From contig NZ_JAUHJR010000004.1 in assembly GCF_030412915.1 (NCBI RefSeq), positions 1 through 64,000 on the forward strand: DNA of 64,000 bases. The letters run 5' to 3'. The position numbers and the translations under genes are program-made. The notes beneath the pieces were generated by a model. It was not told the DNA's origin and ran no database searches. It was given only the letters and a program-made list of their open reading frames with translations. Origin of the DNA: Nocardioides abyssi (GTDB lineage: Bacteria > Actinomycetota > Actinomycetes > Propionibacteriales > Nocardioidaceae). Shown here piece by piece: positions 11,546 to 21,735 of this stretch (position 1 is its first letter; each line of letters begins with the position of its first letter).

Positions 11546-11618
11546 CACCTCGCGGCGGTAGTGTCGCGACGTCGTCACGACGAGGTGGCGGCGTACCCGC
11601 GGCAGACAGGAAGCGCCC

Positions 11619-12734
11619 GTGAAGGTCGGTGTCCCCAGAGAGGTCAAGGACCACGAGTACCGCGTGGCCATCACCCCCGTCGGCGTCCACGAGCTGGTCG
11701 CGCACGGGCACGAGGTGCTCGTCGAGACCGGTGCGGGTGTCGGGTCGTCGATCCCCGACGAGGAGTACGCGGCCGCGGGCGCCAGCATCGTGACCGACGC
11801 CGACGACACCTGGGCCGCCGCGGACATGGTGCTCAAGGTGAAGGAGCCGGTCGCGGAGGAGTACCACCGCCTCCGCGAGGGTCTGACCCTCTTCACCTAC
11901 CTCCACCTCGCCGCGGACAAGCCGCTCACCGAGGAGCTCGTGGCGCGCGGGGTGACCGCGATCGCCTACGAGACCGTGCAGCTGCCCTCGGGCGGGCTGC
12001 CGCTGCTCTACCCGATGTCGGAGGTGGCGGGCTGCCTGGCACCCCAGGTCGGGGCGTACTCGCTGCTCAAGGCCGAGGGCGGCCGCGGCGTGCTGCTCGG
12101 CGGCGTCGGTGGTGTGGCCAACGCCAAGGTGGTCGTGATCGGCGCCGGCGTCGCAGGCCAGAACGCCGCCAACATCGCCCTCGGCATGGGGGCCGACGTC
12201 ACGCTGCTCGACACCGACCTCGACAAGCTGCGGATGTCGTTCTGGCGCTACAACAACCGTGTGCACGGCCTGGCGTCCTCCAAGCTCGCGATCGAGCAGC
12301 AGGTGACCGAGGCCGACCTGGTCATCGGCGCGGTGCTCATCCCCGGCGCCGCCGCACCCAAGCTCGTCAGCAACGACCTGGTCGCGGCGATGAAGCCCGG
12401 CTCGGTGCTCGTGGACATCGCGGTCGACCAGGGCGGTTGCTTCGAGGACACTCGGCCCACGACACACTCGGACCCGACGTACCAGGTGCACGGCTCGACG
12501 TTCTACTGCGTGGCAAACATGCCCGGCGCGGTGCCCAACACCTCGACCTACGCGCTGACCAACGCGACCCTGCCGTACGTCGTCGCGCTGGCCGGCAAGG
12601 GCTGGGAGCAGGCGTGCCGCGAGGACCGGTCGCTGGCGCTGGGCCTCAACACCCATGCCGGGCGGCTGACGAACAAGCCGGTCGGCGAGGCCGTCGGCAT
12701 CGACGCCGTCACCCCCGACGAGGTGCTGGCCTGA
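11619..12734 (+). CDS. ald: Alanine dehydrogenase
   Basis: 371 residues; NAD-dependent interconversion of L-alanine and pyruvate plus ammonia. It starts [20 protein letters not shown] (GTG). It contains [10 protein letters not shown] (pyruvate-binding region), [13 protein letters not shown], the dinucleotide-binding [28 protein letters not shown] and [31 protein letters not shown]. Length matches characterised Ald. A TAGTGT box at 11559-11564 may be its -10. Its stop overlaps a potential CTG upstream of xerD. Confidence 0.95.
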   Translation: MKVGVPREVKDHEYRVAITPVGVHELVAHGHEVLVETGAGVGSSIPDEEYAAAGASIVTDADDTWAAADMVLKVKEPVAEEYHRLREGLTLFTYLHLAADKPLTEELVARGVTAIAYETVQLPSGGLPLLYPMSEVAGCLAPQVGAYSLLKAEGGRGVLLGGVGGVANAKVVVIGAGVAGQNAANIALGMGADVTLLDTDLDKLRMSFWRYNNRVHGLASSKLAIEQQVTEADLVIGAVLIPGAAAPKLVSNDLVAAMKPGSVLVDIAVDQGGCFEDTRPTTHSDPTYQVHGSTFYCVANMPGAVPNTSTYALTNATLPYVVALAGKGWEQACREDRSLALGLNTHAGRLTNKPVGEAVGIDAVTPDEVLA

Positions 12735-12760
12735 GCACCCAGCAGCAGGAGCAGCGCCAG

Positions 12761-13702
12761 GTGGGCCCGGTCGCGCGGGCGGTCCGGACCTACCTCGACC
12801 ACCTCTCGGTGGAGCGCGGCCTGGCGGCCAACACGCTCTCGTCGTACCGCCGCGACCTGCGCCGCTACCTCGAGCACCTCGACGGCCTCGGCGTCACTGA
12901 CCTGGCGGAGGTGACGGAGGCGACGGTGTCGGGGTTCCTGGCGCGGCTGCGCGAGGGCGATGCCGACCACCCCCCGCTGAGCTCGACCTCGGCCGCGCGC
13001 ACCGTCGTCGCGGTGCGCGGCTTCCACAAGTTCGCGGTCGCCGACGGGCTGGCGCAGGTCGACCCCGCCAGCGGGGTCAAGCCGCCGACGCCGGCCAAGC
13101 GGCTGCCCAAGGCGCTGCCGCTCGCCGACGTCGAGGCGATCCTGGAGGCGGCCGGGGCCCCGGGCACGGCGCTGGCGCTGCGCGACCGGGCGCTGCTCGA
13201 GGTGCTCTACGGCACCGGCGCCCGGATCTCCGAGGCCGTCGGCCTCGACGTCGACGACCTCGACCCCGTGGACGGCACCGTGCTGCTGCGCGGCAAGGGC
13301 AGCAAGGAGCGGCTGGTGCCGGTCGGCTCCTACGCCCGCGAGGCGGTCGACGCCTACCTCGTGCGCGGCCGCCCGGAGCTCGCGACGACGGCCTCGGCCG
13401 CCACCGCGGCCGGCAACGGCGGCGCGCTCTTCCTCAACGCCCGCGGCGGCCGGCTCTCGCGCCAGTCGGCCTGGGCCGTGCTGGTCAAGGCCGCCGAACG
13501 GGCCGGCGTGACCGCGGACGTCAGCCCCCACACGCTGCGCCACTCCTTCGCCACGCACCTGCTCGACGGCGGCGCCGACGTGCGCGTCGTGCAGGAGCTG
13601 CTGGGGCACGCGTCGGTCACCACCACCCAGGTCTACACACTGGTCACCGTGGACAACCTGCGTGAGGTCTTCGCGACCGCCCATCCCCGGGCCCGCGACT
13701 GA
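12761..13702 (+). CDS. xerD: Site-specific tyrosine recombinase XerD
   Basis: 313 residues. The N-terminal SAM-like core-binding domain ([30 protein letters not shown]) is followed by the catalytic domain. Catalytic residues are visible: Arg in [13 protein letters not shown], Lys in [39 protein letters not shown] (His-x-x-Arg and His) and the Tyr nucleophile in TTQVYTLV. XerC/XerD resolve chromosome dimers at dif. GTG at 12761 is preferred because AGGAG lies at 12747-12751; reading continues upstream without ATG. It abuts the helicase gene (TGATG). Confidence 0.92.
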   Translation: MGPVARAVRTYLDHLSVERGLAANTLSSYRRDLRRYLEHLDGLGVTDLAEVTEATVSGFLARLREGDADHPPLSSTSAARTVVAVRGFHKFAVADGLAQVDPASGVKPPTPAKRLPKALPLADVEAILEAAGAPGTALALRDRALLEVLYGTGARISEAVGLDVDDLDPVDGTVLLRGKGSKERLVPVGSYAREAVDAYLVRGRPELATTASAATAAGNGGALFLNARGGRLSRQSAWAVLVKAAERAGVTADVSPHTLRHSFATHLLDGGADVRVVQELLGHASVTTTQVYTLVTVDNLREVFATAHPRARD

Positions 13703-16308
13703 TGGCCCGCTTCGCCGTACCGACGACCGACGACCCCGACGAGGTGTACGACGCCCTCACCGGCTGGGTCGAGTCCCAGGGGCTCGAGATGTACCCCCAC
13801 CAGGAGGAGGCGGTCATCGAGCTGCTCGGCGGCAGCAACGTCGTGCTGGCCACGCCGACCGGGTCCGGCAAGTCGCTCGTCGCCACCGCCGCGCACGCCG
13901 CCGCCCTGGCCACCGACCGGGTCAGCTTCTACACCGCCCCGATCAAGGCGCTGGTCAGCGAGAAGTTCTTCGCGCTGTGCGAGGTCTTCGGCGCCGACGA
14001 CGTCGGCATGCTCACCGGCGACGCGGCGGTCAACCCGGACGCGCCGATCATCTGCTGCACCGCCGAGGTGCTCGCCAACATCGCGCTACGCGAGGGCTCG
14101 CGCGCCGACGTCGGGCTCGTTGTCATGGACGAGTTCCACTACTACGGCGACCCGCAGCGCGGCTGGGCCTGGCAGGTGCCGCTGCTGGAGCTGCCGCAGG
14201 CGCAGTTCGTCCTCATGTCGGCGACGCTGGGCGACGTCAGCGCGCTCGCCAAGGACCTCACCCGCCGCAACGGCCGCCCGACGGCGCTGGTCGACCAGGC
14301 CGAGCGGCCCGTGCCGCTGCACTTCAGCTGGTCGCTGACCCCGATGGGGGACATGCTCGAGGAGCTGGTCACGACCGGGCAGGCGCCGGCGTACGTCGTG
14401 CACTTCACCCAGGCCGCCGCGGTCGAGCACGCCACGTCGCTGCTCTCCGCGAAGAAGATCGAGAGCGCCGACAAGGACGCGCTGGCCGAGCGGCTCGCCG
14501 GCTTCCGGTTCGGCGCGGGCTTCGGCAAGACCCTCGCCAAGCTGCTCAAGCGGGGGATCGGCGTCCACCACGCCGGCATGCTGCCGCGCTACCGCCGGCT
14601 GGTCGAGCAGCTCGCCCAGGCCGGCCTGCTGACCGTCATCTGCGGCACCGACACCCTGGGCGTCGGCATCAACGTGCCGATCCGCACGGTGCTCTTCACC
14701 GGCCTGGCGAAGTACGACGGCACGCGGCAGCGGGTGCTGCGCTCGCGGGAGTTCCTCCAGATCGCCGGGCGCGCGGGCCGCGCGGGCTACGACACCGTCG
14801 GGTACGTCGTCGTCCAGGCGCCCGAGCACGTCATCGAGAACGAGAAGGCCAAGGCGAAGGCCGAGGCCAAGAACGCCGCGATGAGCGAGGAGAAGCGCGC
14901 CAAGCGCAAGTCCAAGGCCCAGCTGAAGAAGGCACCCGAGGGTGCGGTCGTGTGGACCGAGCAGACCTTCGAGAAGCTCGTCGCCGGCGTGCCGGAGCCG
15001 CTGAGCAGCCGGATGAAGGTCGACAACGCGATGCTGCTCAACGTCCTGGCCCGCGAGGAGGACGCCTTCGGCGTCATGCGCCGGCTGATGCAGGACAACC
15101 ACGAGGAGCGGCGCAGCCAGCTGCGGCTCAGCCGCCGTGCCCTGCGCCTGGCACGCAGCCTGGTGCGCTCCGACGTGCTCACCCGGCTCGACGAGCCCGA
15201 CGAGCACGGCCGCCGCTACGTGCTGACCGTCGACCTGCCGCCGGACTTCGCCCTGAACCAGCCGCTCGCGCACTTCGCGCTGGCCGCCCTGGACGTCCTC
15301 GACCCCGAGGCGGAGGAGCACACCCTCGAGATCGTCTCGGTCGTCGAGGCGGTCCTGGAGGCGCCGCGACAGATCCTCTTCGCCCAGCAGCACGCCGCGC
15401 GCGGCGAGGCGGTCGCGGAGATGAAGGCCGACGGCCTGGAGTACGACGAGCGGATGGCCCTGCTCGACCAGATCACCTGGCCCCAGCCGCTGCGCGAGCT
15501 GCTCGAGGCGACCTACGAGCTCTACCGCCAGGGGCACCCCTGGCTGCCGCCGGTCGAGCAGAGCGAGTCGTTGGCGCCGAAGTCGATCGTCCGCGAGATG
15601 TACGAGCAGGGGATGACGTTCACCGACTTCGTCTCCCGCTACCAGCTCGCCCGCTCCGAGGGACTGGTGCTGCGCTACCTCACCGACGCCTACCGCACGC
15701 TGCGCCAGACCGTGCCCGAGAGCCACCGCACGCCCGAGCTCGAGGACCTCGTCGAGTGGCTGGGCGAGACCGTGCGGCAGACCGACTCCTCGCTGCTCGA
15801 CGAGTGGGAGGCGCTCAGCGATCCCGACCACGTGCGGCGTGACGTCGCTGAGCACGCGCCCCCGCCGCCCCCGCGGCCGATCTCCAAGCAGGACCGGGCG
15901 TTCCGGGTGATGATCCGCAACGCCATGTGGCGCCGGGTCGAGCTGGTCGCCCGCGACGACCTGGACGGGCTGATGGCGATGGAGCGCGCCGACGCCCAGC
16001 GGGCCGACCCGCCGCTGGAGGTCGTGGTGACCCGGTCGGTGTGGGACGCCGGCATCGAGGACTACTTCGCCGAGCACGACACGCTGCTCACCGACGGCGA
16101 CGCCCGCGGGCCCGACCTGCTGGAGACCCGGCCGGCCACGCCCGACGAGTCCGGCCTGGAGGGCCGGGCGTGGTTCGTGCGGCAGACGCTGCACGACCCC
16201 GAGGGCAACCACGACTGGGTCGTCGACGCCGTCGTCGACCTCGACGCCTCCGACGAGGCCGGCGAGCTGGTGCTCCAGACGCGGGCGTTCCACCGGCTCG
16301 GCGGCTGA
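13702..16308 (+). CDS. Ski2-like DEAD/DEAH-box helicase with DUF3516
   Basis: 868 residues. Superfamily 2 motifs run in order: ATPTGSGKSLVA (Walker A), APIKALVSEK (Ia), VVMDEFHYYGD (DEFH, motif II), FVLMSATLGD (III), GVHHAGMLPRYRRLVEQLAQAGLLTVICGTDTLGVGINVP (IV/V) and QIAGRAGRAGYD (VI). A Lys-rich insertion (KAKAKAEAKNAAMSEEKRAK) and a long C-terminal DUF3516 region follow. This is an actinobacterial family related to archaeal Hel308/Ski2 helicases; the substrate (RNA or DNA) is not settled. It shares the A of its ATG with the xerD stop. Confidence 0.87.
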   Translation: MARFAVPTTDDPDEVYDALTGWVESQGLEMYPHQEEAVIELLGGSNVVLATPTGSGKSLVATAAHAAALATDRVSFYTAPIKALVSEKFFALCEVFGADDVGMLTGDAAVNPDAPIICCTAEVLANIALREGSRADVGLVVMDEFHYYGDPQRGWAWQVPLLELPQAQFVLMSATLGDVSALAKDLTRRNGRPTALVDQAERPVPLHFSWSLTPMGDMLEELVTTGQAPAYVVHFTQAAAVEHATSLLSAKKIESADKDALAERLAGFRFGAGFGKTLAKLLKRGIGVHHAGMLPRYRRLVEQLAQAGLLTVICGTDTLGVGINVPIRTVLFTGLAKYDGTRQRVLRSREFLQIAGRAGRAGYDTVGYVVVQAPEHVIENEKAKAKAEAKNAAMSEEKRAKRKSKAQLKKAPEGAVVWTEQTFEKLVAGVPEPLSSRMKVDNAMLLNVLAREEDAFGVMRRLMQDNHEERRSQLRLSRRALRLARSLVRSDVLTRLDEPDEHGRRYVLTVDLPPDFALNQPLAHFALAALDVLDPEAEEHTLEIVSVVEAVLEAPRQILFAQQHAARGEAVAEMKADGLEYDERMALLDQITWPQPLRELLEATYELYRQGHPWLPPVEQSESLAPKSIVREMYEQGMTFTDFVSRYQLARSEGLVLRYLTDAYRTLRQTVPESHRTPELEDLVEWLGETVRQTDSSLLDEWEALSDPDHVRRDVAEHAPPPPPRPISKQDRAFRVMIRNAMWRRVELVARDDLDGLMAMERADAQRADPPLEVVVTRSVWDAGIEDYFAEHDTLLTDGDARGPDLLETRPATPDESGLEGRAWFVRQTLHDPEGNHDWVVDAVVDLDASDEAGELVLQTRAFHRLGG

Positions 16309-16330
16309 GCGGTCCTGCCCGCCGGCGGCG

Positions 16331-16418
16331 GGTTTCGAGACAGGCGCTGCGCGCCTTCCTCAACCAGCCGGAAAGTCTCGGGTGGTTGAGGAGGTTGCGC
16401 AGCACCCGTCTCGAAACC
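16331..16418. repeat. REP-like inverted repeat (long imperfect hairpin)
   Basis: An imperfect inverted repeat runs from ggtttcgagac... to ...gtctcgaaacc, with internal pairing cctcaacca/tggttgagg around a short loop. It lies between the helicase stop and zwf. I recall elements with this outer motif as dispersed intergenic repeats in Nocardioides-type genomes; only one copy is present here. It could also act as a transcript terminator for the helicase gene. Confidence 0.7.
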
Positions 16419-16473
16419 TCCCGGGCGGGCCTGCGGGTGTTTGGTCGGGTGGGTGGTCGGCCACCGAGGGGGT

Positions 16474-17889
16474 GTGACCGAGAACGACCTGACGCCCCAC
16501 GTCCTGGTGCTCTTCGGAGCCCGCGGCGACCTCGCCAAGCGCAAGCTCTACCCCGGGCTCTACGAGCTCGCGGCCGCCGGGCGGTTGCCGGCGGCGTACT
16601 CCGTGATCGGCAGCGGACGGCACGCGCCGGACTCCCTGGAGGAGTTCCAGGGGCTGGTGCGGGACGCGGTGACCGACAGCGTGGACGAGGTCGACGACGG
16701 GGTGCTGGAGGACCTCGTGGGCCGGGTGTCGTTCCAGACGTCGTCGGCCGACGACGGGTCCGACCTGGCCGCCGCGGTGCGGGAGGCGGAGGAGGACCTG
16801 GCCGAGGGCGGGTCCACCGACGACGTACGCCGCCTGGTCTACCTCTCCGTGCCGCCGTCGGCGATGCAGGGGATGATCGGGATGCTCGGCCGCGAGGGGA
16901 TCGTGGAGCGCGCGCGGCTCGTGGTCGAGAAGCCGTTCGGGCTGGACCTGGAGTCCTCCCGCGAGCTGGACCGCACGCTGAAGGACGTCGTCGACGAGGA
17001 CGCGGTCTTCCGCATCGACCACTTCCTGGGCAAGGAGGCGGTGCAGGACATCCTCGCGCTGCGCTTCGCCAACCGGCTGCTCGAGGCCGCCTGGTGCGCC
17101 CGCGACATCGCCTCGGTCCAGATCGACGTGCCCGAGGAGCTCGGGCTCGAGGGCCGCGGCGGGTTCTACGAGGGCACCGGCTGCCTGCGCGACATGATCT
17201 CCACCCACCTGTGCCAGCTCCTCGGCTTCGTCGCGATGGACCGGCCCCGCGACTTCAGCGCCGACGCGCTGCGCGACGCCAAGGCCGAGGTGTTCGCGGC
17301 GCTCCAGCCCTTCGACAAGGAGCACACGGTCTTCGGCCAGTACGACGGCTACCGCGACGAGGACGACGTCGACGACGACTCGCAGGTCGAGACGTTCGTG
17401 GCGCTCGAGGCGCGCATCGACAACGACCGCTGGCGAGGCGTGCCCTTCCACCTCCGCACCGGCAAGGCGCTCGCCGAGGGGCGCCGCACGATCACGCTGC
17501 GGTTCAAGGAGCCCGACGACGCCCTCTTCGAGGACGTGAAGTGCCCCCACGAGCTGGTGCTCGAGCTGACCGACGAGCCGGAGGTCAAGGTCGACCTGCG
17601 CGCCAAGCGGCCCGGCCCGGAGATGCTCGTCCAGGACGCCACGATGCGGCTGGACCTGGAGACCGAGTTCCCCGACGCGGTGCCGCTGGAGGCCTACGAG
17701 CGGCTCCTGCTGGACGTGATGCGCGGCGACCAGGTGCTCTTCACCCGCTCCGACGAGGTCGACCGGCTCTGGCAGGTCTGCCAGCCGCTGCTGGACGACC
17801 CGCCCGCGCTGCAGTCCTACGAGCAGGGCTCGTGGGGACCCGAGGCCGCCTCGGCGATGCCCGACGGCGGCTGGCGGCTCGGTGGCTGA
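16474..17889 (+). CDS. zwf: Glucose-6-phosphate dehydrogenase
   Basis: 471 residues; oxidises glucose-6-phosphate with NADP+ at the entry of the pentose phosphate pathway. It has the nucleotide-binding [22 protein letters not shown], the [18 protein letters not shown] signature and the active-site [21 protein letters not shown]. The start is uncertain: GTG at 16474 is nearest to the conserved N terminus, with TTG (16441) and other GTGs upstream. It is slightly shorter than the classical about 500-residue enzyme but complete in all motifs. It overlaps the downstream GH15 gene by 8 nt. Confidence 0.92.
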   Translation: MTENDLTPHVLVLFGARGDLAKRKLYPGLYELAAAGRLPAAYSVIGSGRHAPDSLEEFQGLVRDAVTDSVDEVDDGVLEDLVGRVSFQTSSADDGSDLAAAVREAEEDLAEGGSTDDVRRLVYLSVPPSAMQGMIGMLGREGIVERARLVVEKPFGLDLESSRELDRTLKDVVDEDAVFRIDHFLGKEAVQDILALRFANRLLEAAWCARDIASVQIDVPEELGLEGRGGFYEGTGCLRDMISTHLCQLLGFVAMDRPRDFSADALRDAKAEVFAALQPFDKEHTVFGQYDGYRDEDDVDDDSQVETFVALEARIDNDRWRGVPFHLRTGKALAEGRRTITLRFKEPDDALFEDVKCPHELVLELTDEPEVKVDLRAKRPGPEMLVQDATMRLDLETEFPDAVPLEAYERLLLDVMRGDQVLFTRSDEVDRLWQVCQPLLDDPPALQSYEQGSWGPEAASAMPDGGWRLGG

Positions 17890-19708
17890 CGCGGCCGCGG
17901 GGGAGCGCGCGTCGTACCCCCCGATCGCCGACCACGGCCTCGTCGGCGACCTGCGCACCTGCGCCCTCGTCGACACCCACGCGACCATCGACTGGCTGTG
18001 CGTGCCGCGCTTCGACTCACCGAGCGTCTTCGGCGCCCTGCTCGACCCCGACGCCGGGTCGTGGCGGCTCGAGCCGGTGGGGGAGACCACGACGACCCAC
18101 CAGTTCTACCTGCCCGACACCAACATCCTCATCACGCGCTTCCACACCGAGGACGGCGTCGCCGAGGTGCACGACTTCATGCCCGTGCTGCGTCCCGACG
18201 ACCCCGACCACCGCCAACGCGTCGTACGCCGCGTGGCGGCCGTGCGGGGCACCACCCGCCTGCGGATGGTGCTCACGGCGCGGCCCGACTACGGCCGGGC
18301 GGGCGTGGAGGTCACCGAGGCCGGGGGTGGGCTGCTGCTGACCGGCGACGGCGTGCGCCTGGGCCTGTCCGCGACGACCGGTCTCGAGGTCGAGGGCGGC
18401 ACGGTGAGCGCGGAGGTGGAGGTCTCCACCGGCGACCACGTGCTCTTCGCGCTCGAGGTGCTCGACGAGGACGGCGAGGTGCACCCGGGCGAGGACCTGG
18501 ACACCGACGAGCTGTTCGAGGCGACCTCGGCGTACTGGCGCGGCTGGCTGTCGCAGTCGACGTACGTGGGCCGTTGGCGGGAGATGGTCAACCGCTCCGC
18601 GCTCACCCTGAAGCTGCTCACCCACGAGCCGTCGGGCGCGATCATCGCCGCGCCGACCACGAGCCTGCCGGAGGAGGTCGGGGGCAGCCGCAACTGGGAC
18701 TACCGCTACGTGTGGGTCCGCGACGCGGCGTTCAGCCTCTACGCGCTGCTCAAGCTGGGCTTCACCGAGGAGGCCGCCCGCTTCATGGCCTGGCTCTCCG
18801 AGCGGATGGGGGAGGACGCGGACGTCGATGACGAGCTCGGTCCGCTGCGGGTCGCCTACGACATCGACGGCAACGTCCCCGAGGAGCACGAGCTGGGCCA
18901 CCTGCGCGGCTACCGCGACTCCGCGCCGGTGCGGGTCGGCAACGCCGCCACCGGGCAGCTGCAGCTCGACATCTACGGCGAGCTGATCGACTCGGTCTAC
19001 CTGTTCAACAAGTACGGCCCCGGCATCAGCCACGACGCCTGGTCCGACCTGACCCGGCTGCTGTCGTGGGTGATGGACAACTGGGACCGCGAGGACGCCG
19101 GCATGTGGGAGGTCCGGGGCGACACCCAGAAGCACACGGTCTCGCGGCTGATGTGCTGGGTGGCGGTGGAGCGGATGATGCGCACCGCCCGCCAGCGCGG
19201 GCTGCCCGGCGAGCTGGCGCGGTGGGCGGAGGTCCGCGACGAGATCTACGGCCGGATCATGGACGACTGCTGGGACGAGGAGCTCGGTGCGTTCGTCGCC
19301 CACGAGGGCGCCACCACCGTCGACGCGGGCGTGCTGCTGATGCCGATGGTCAAGCTGCTGGCGCCCAACGACCCGCGGTTCCTCTCGTCGCTGGCGGTGG
19401 TCGAGGAGCGGCTCGTCTCCGACACGCTGGTCTTCCGCTACGAGCCGGAGGTGACCGACGACGGGGTCGACGGGCGCGAGGGGACCTTCTCGATGTGCTC
19501 GTTCTGGTACGTCGAGGCGCTGACCCGCGCCGGCCGGCTCGACGACGCCCGGCTGGCGCTGGAGAAGATGTTCACCTACGCCAACCACCTCGGCCTCTAC
19601 GGCGAGCAGGTCGGCCTCACCGGCGAGCAGCTCGGCAACTTCCCCCAGGCCTTCACCCACCTCTCGCTGATCAGCGCCGCCACCAACCTCGACGAGTCCC
19701 TCGGCTGA
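17882..19708 (+). CDS. Glycoside hydrolase family 15 protein (trehalase/glucoamylase-like)
   Basis: 608 residues. The N terminus [45 protein letters not shown] is the usual opening of bacterial GH15 proteins. The (alpha/alpha)6 domain has [28 protein letters not shown] and, later, [23 protein letters not shown]. Actinobacterial relatives include acid trehalases and uncharacterised glucan hydrolases. Its 8-nt overlap with zwf suggests that released glucose feeds the pentose phosphate pathway, which is inference. No signal peptide is visible, so it is probably cytoplasmic. Confidence 0.88.
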   Translation: MADAAAGERASYPPIADHGLVGDLRTCALVDTHATIDWLCVPRFDSPSVFGALLDPDAGSWRLEPVGETTTTHQFYLPDTNILITRFHTEDGVAEVHDFMPVLRPDDPDHRQRVVRRVAAVRGTTRLRMVLTARPDYGRAGVEVTEAGGGLLLTGDGVRLGLSATTGLEVEGGTVSAEVEVSTGDHVLFALEVLDEDGEVHPGEDLDTDELFEATSAYWRGWLSQSTYVGRWREMVNRSALTLKLLTHEPSGAIIAAPTTSLPEEVGGSRNWDYRYVWVRDAAFSLYALLKLGFTEEAARFMAWLSERMGEDADVDDELGPLRVAYDIDGNVPEEHELGHLRGYRDSAPVRVGNAATGQLQLDIYGELIDSVYLFNKYGPGISHDAWSDLTRLLSWVMDNWDREDAGMWEVRGDTQKHTVSRLMCWVAVERMMRTARQRGLPGELARWAEVRDEIYGRIMDDCWDEELGAFVAHEGATTVDAGVLLMPMVKLLAPNDPRFLSSLAVVEERLVSDTLVFRYEPEVTDDGVDGREGTFSMCSFWYVEALTRAGRLDDARLALEKMFTYANHLGLYGEQVGLTGEQLGNFPQAFTHLSLISAATNLDESLG

Positions 19709-19720
19709 AGCGGCCCGACG

Positions 19721-19776
19721 GCGGCCTCGTGCTGCCCAGGGTGCGCCGGGCCGCTCTCCCAGCAGCACGAGGCCGC
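19721..19776 (+). terminator. Hairpin after the zwf-GH15 operon
   Basis: Perfect 14-bp arms (gcggcctcgtgctg and cagcacgaggccgc) are separated by a 28-nt loop and start 12 nt after the GH15 stop. No T-tract. It probably terminates the operon before the divergently spaced GNAT gene. Confidence 0.55.
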
Positions 19777-19803
19777 TCAGGAGAGCCCCGTACGGTGGCG
19801 GGC

Positions 19804-20094
19804 ATGACTGACGAGACGCCGCAGGTGCGCAACGACGAGGCCGGGCAGCGCTGGGTCGCCGAGCTCGACGGCCAGGAGGCGGGGTACGCCGAGTACACCC
19901 GCGACGGCTCGGCGGTGACCTTCACCCACACGGTCGTCGACGAGGCGTTCGAGGGCCGCGGGGTCGGGTCGGCGCTGGCGCGCACGGCCCTCGACGACGT
20001 GCGGGGCGAGGGGTCGACGAAGGTCGTCGCGCAGTGCTCGTTCATCGCCGGGTGGATCGACAAGCACCCCGACTACCAGGACCTGCTGGCCTGA
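19804..20094 (+). CDS. Small GNAT-fold N-acetyltransferase (YjdJ-type)
   Basis: 96 residues. It has the minimal GNAT fold of the Gtn/YjdJ group: WVAELDGQEAGYAEYTRDGSAVTFTHTVVDEAFEGRGVGSALARTALDDVR contains the acetyl-CoA loop RGVGSALA, and the C terminus CSFIAGWIDKHPDYQDLL is typical. Related proteins act on small or peptide amines; the substrate is unknown. It is preceded by a likely -10 (tacggt) and a short leader. It appears to be a single-gene unit. Confidence 0.85.
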   Translation: MTDETPQVRNDEAGQRWVAELDGQEAGYAEYTRDGSAVTFTHTVVDEAFEGRGVGSALARTALDDVRGEGSTKVVAQCSFIAGWIDKHPDYQDLLA

Positions 20095-20111
20095 TCGCTC
20101 TCCACAGATGA

Positions 20112-20170
20112 GTGCACAGGTCCGCTCCGGCCTGTGCACCTGAGCGGGGGCGAGTGCACACGTCGTGCAC
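20112..20170. promoter_or_regulatory. Cluster of four GTGCAC sites upstream of the parA-scpAB promoter
   Basis: GTGCAC occurs at 20112-20117, 20134-20139, 20154-20159 and 20165-20170. The first two form a 9-bp inverted repeat (gtgcacagg/cctgtgcac). The cluster sits upstream of a plausible -35/-10 pair. The arrangement fits cooperative binding of a dimeric regulator; its identity is unknown. Confidence 0.5.
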
Positions 20171-20207
20171 AGATCGGGCCGCGGGCCTGGGGGTTTCCCC
20201 GCTCGTG

Positions 20208-20237
20208 TTGTTGCGCGTCGGAGCCCGGTCCTAGGGT
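20208..20237 (+). promoter_or_regulatory. Candidate promoter of the parA-scpA-scpB-rluB operon
   Basis: TTGTTG (20208-20213) and TAGGGT (20232-20237) are separated by 18 bp, about 80 bp before the parA start. This is a reasonable SigA-type match in high-GC actinobacteria. It is a call by eye only. Confidence 0.4.
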
Positions 20238-20313
20238 GCGCGGGACGGTCACAAGTCGTGATGTCGACAATCGTCCCCGCCTCGCGGCGTGGGTCGGGAA
20301 CGAGGAGCAGCAG

Positions 20314-21330
20314 ATGAGCGATGGTGGGTTCCACGCCGGTTCGGGTGCGCCCGAGATGCCGCCCCTGGTCCGCACACCGACCCCGCCGGCGCGACCTGCC
20401 GGACCGGTGGAGGACGATGCCCGCGTGACCGACCCGCTCCCGTTCGAACGTCCCGTCCAGGCTCCCGCGAAGCCGGCCGCCGACGGACCGAAGCTCGGTC
20501 CCACCGGCCGGCCGATGCCGGTCATCCCCGAGCCCCGCCCGGTGGCCGAGCACGGCCACGCCCGGGTGGTCTCGATGTGCAACCAGAAGGGTGGCGTCGG
20601 CAAGACCACGACGACCATCAACCTGGGTGCCTCGCTGGTCGAGCAGGGCCGCAAGGTGCTGCTCGTCGACTTCGACCCGCAGGGCTCGCTCTCGGTCGGA
20701 CTCGGGCTCAACCCGCACGAGATGGACCTGACGGTCTACAACCTGCTGATGGAGCCCGACGTCACCCTCACCGACGTCGTGGTGCCCTCCGGCGTGCCGG
20801 GGATGGACCTGCTGCCCTCCAACATCGACCTGTCGGCCGCGGAGGTGCAGCTGGTCCACGAGGTGGCCCGCGAGCAGACCCTGCAGCGCGTGCTGCGGCC
20901 CGCGCTGACCGAGTACGACGTCGTGCTCATCGACTGCCAGCCCTCGCTCGGCCTGCTGACGGTCAACGCGCTGACCGCCAGCCACGGCGTGATCATCCCG
21001 CTGGAGTGCGAGTACTTCGCGCTGCGCGGCGTCGCCCTGCTCAAGACCACGATCGACAAGGTCCGCGAGCGGCTCAACCCCGACCTGGAGATCGACGGCG
21101 TGCTCGGCACGATGTTCGACGGCCGCACGCTGCACTCGCGCGAGGTCATGGAGCGGCTGGTCCAGGCGTGGGGCGACACGGTTTTCCACACCGTCATCCG
21201 CCGCACCGTGAAGTTCTCCGACTCGACCGTCGCCGGCGAGCCGATCACGTCGTACGCCTCGAGCTCCGCCGGCGCCGACTCCTACCGCCAGCTCGCCAAG
21301 GAGGTGCTCGCCCGGTGGCCCGACGCGTGA
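20314..21330 (+). CDS. parA: ParA/MinD-family ATPase adjacent to scpA
   Basis: 338 residues. An about 85-residue Pro-rich N-terminal extension precedes the deviant Walker A VSMCNQKGGVGKTTTTINLGASL. LLVDFDPQGSLSVGLG and VLIDCQPSLGLLTVNAL are the A' and B motifs. The family includes Soj/ParA; this copy corresponds to Rv1708 rather than the oriC-linked ParA. The context with scpA/scpB suggests a role in chromosome organisation or segregation. The ATG at 20314 has GAGGAG at 20302-20307. It overlaps the next gene by 4 nt. Confidence 0.88.
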   Translation: MSDGGFHAGSGAPEMPPLVRTPTPPARPAGPVEDDARVTDPLPFERPVQAPAKPAADGPKLGPTGRPMPVIPEPRPVAEHGHARVVSMCNQKGGVGKTTTTINLGASLVEQGRKVLLVDFDPQGSLSVGLGLNPHEMDLTVYNLLMEPDVTLTDVVVPSGVPGMDLLPSNIDLSAAEVQLVHEVAREQTLQRVLRPALTEYDVVLIDCQPSLGLLTVNALTASHGVIIPLECEYFALRGVALLKTTIDKVRERLNPDLEIDGVLGTMFDGRTLHSREVMERLVQAWGDTVFHTVIRRTVKFSDSTVAGEPITSYASSSAGADSYRQLAKEVLARWPDA

Positions 21331-21728
21331 GCCTGCCCTCCGCCGACGACCTGTTCCGCCCCACCGTCGTCCCCGATGGCGAGGCGCCGGCCCCGAAGCC
21401 GCAGCAGGCGGTCCGGGCGGTCCCCGACCAGCCCGAGGACCAGCCCGAGGACCAGCCGGGAGCCCTGCCCCACGACCAGGCAGCGGAGCCGCAGAAGGGC
21501 GGCCGGAAGAAGCCCAGCGGCCGGGTGCGCCACGACGAGAAGATGACGGTCTACGTCACCTCCGAGGAGCTCCTCGAGATCGAGCACGCCCGCCTCGCGC
21601 TGCGCCGCGGGCAGGGCCTCGCCGTCGACCGCGGCCGGCTGGTCCGCGAGGCGGTCTCGCTGGTGCTCGCCGACTACGAGGCCCACGGCGACGACAGCGC
21701 GCTGGTCCGGCGGCTGACCGAGGGATGA
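21327..21728 (+). CDS. Ribbon-helix-helix-like hypothetical protein between parA and scpA
   Basis: 133 residues. The first half is disordered and repetitive (VPDQPEDQPEDQPG). A basic linker KGGRKKPSGRVRHDE leads to MTVYVTSEELLEIEHARLALRRGQGLAVDRGRLVREAVSLVLADYEAHG, a beta strand followed by two helices as in CopG/Arc ribbon-helix-helix DNA-binding domains. The position directly after parA (GTGA overlap) and before scpA suggests a ParB-like or centromere-binding partner for this ParA. That is inference from architecture, not from recognised homology. Confidence 0.65.
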   Translation: MSLPSADDLFRPTVVPDGEAPAPKPQQAVRAVPDQPEDQPEDQPGALPHDQAAEPQKGGRKKPSGRVRHDEKMTVYVTSEELLEIEHARLALRRGQGLAVDRGRLVREAVSLVLADYEAHGDDSALVRRLTEG

Positions 21729-21735
21729 CCCCGGC

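Noticed and set aside
14086-16293. Minus-strand open frame opposite the DUF3516 helicase gene
   Set aside because: Antisense shadow. The helicase motifs on the plus strand are unambiguous.
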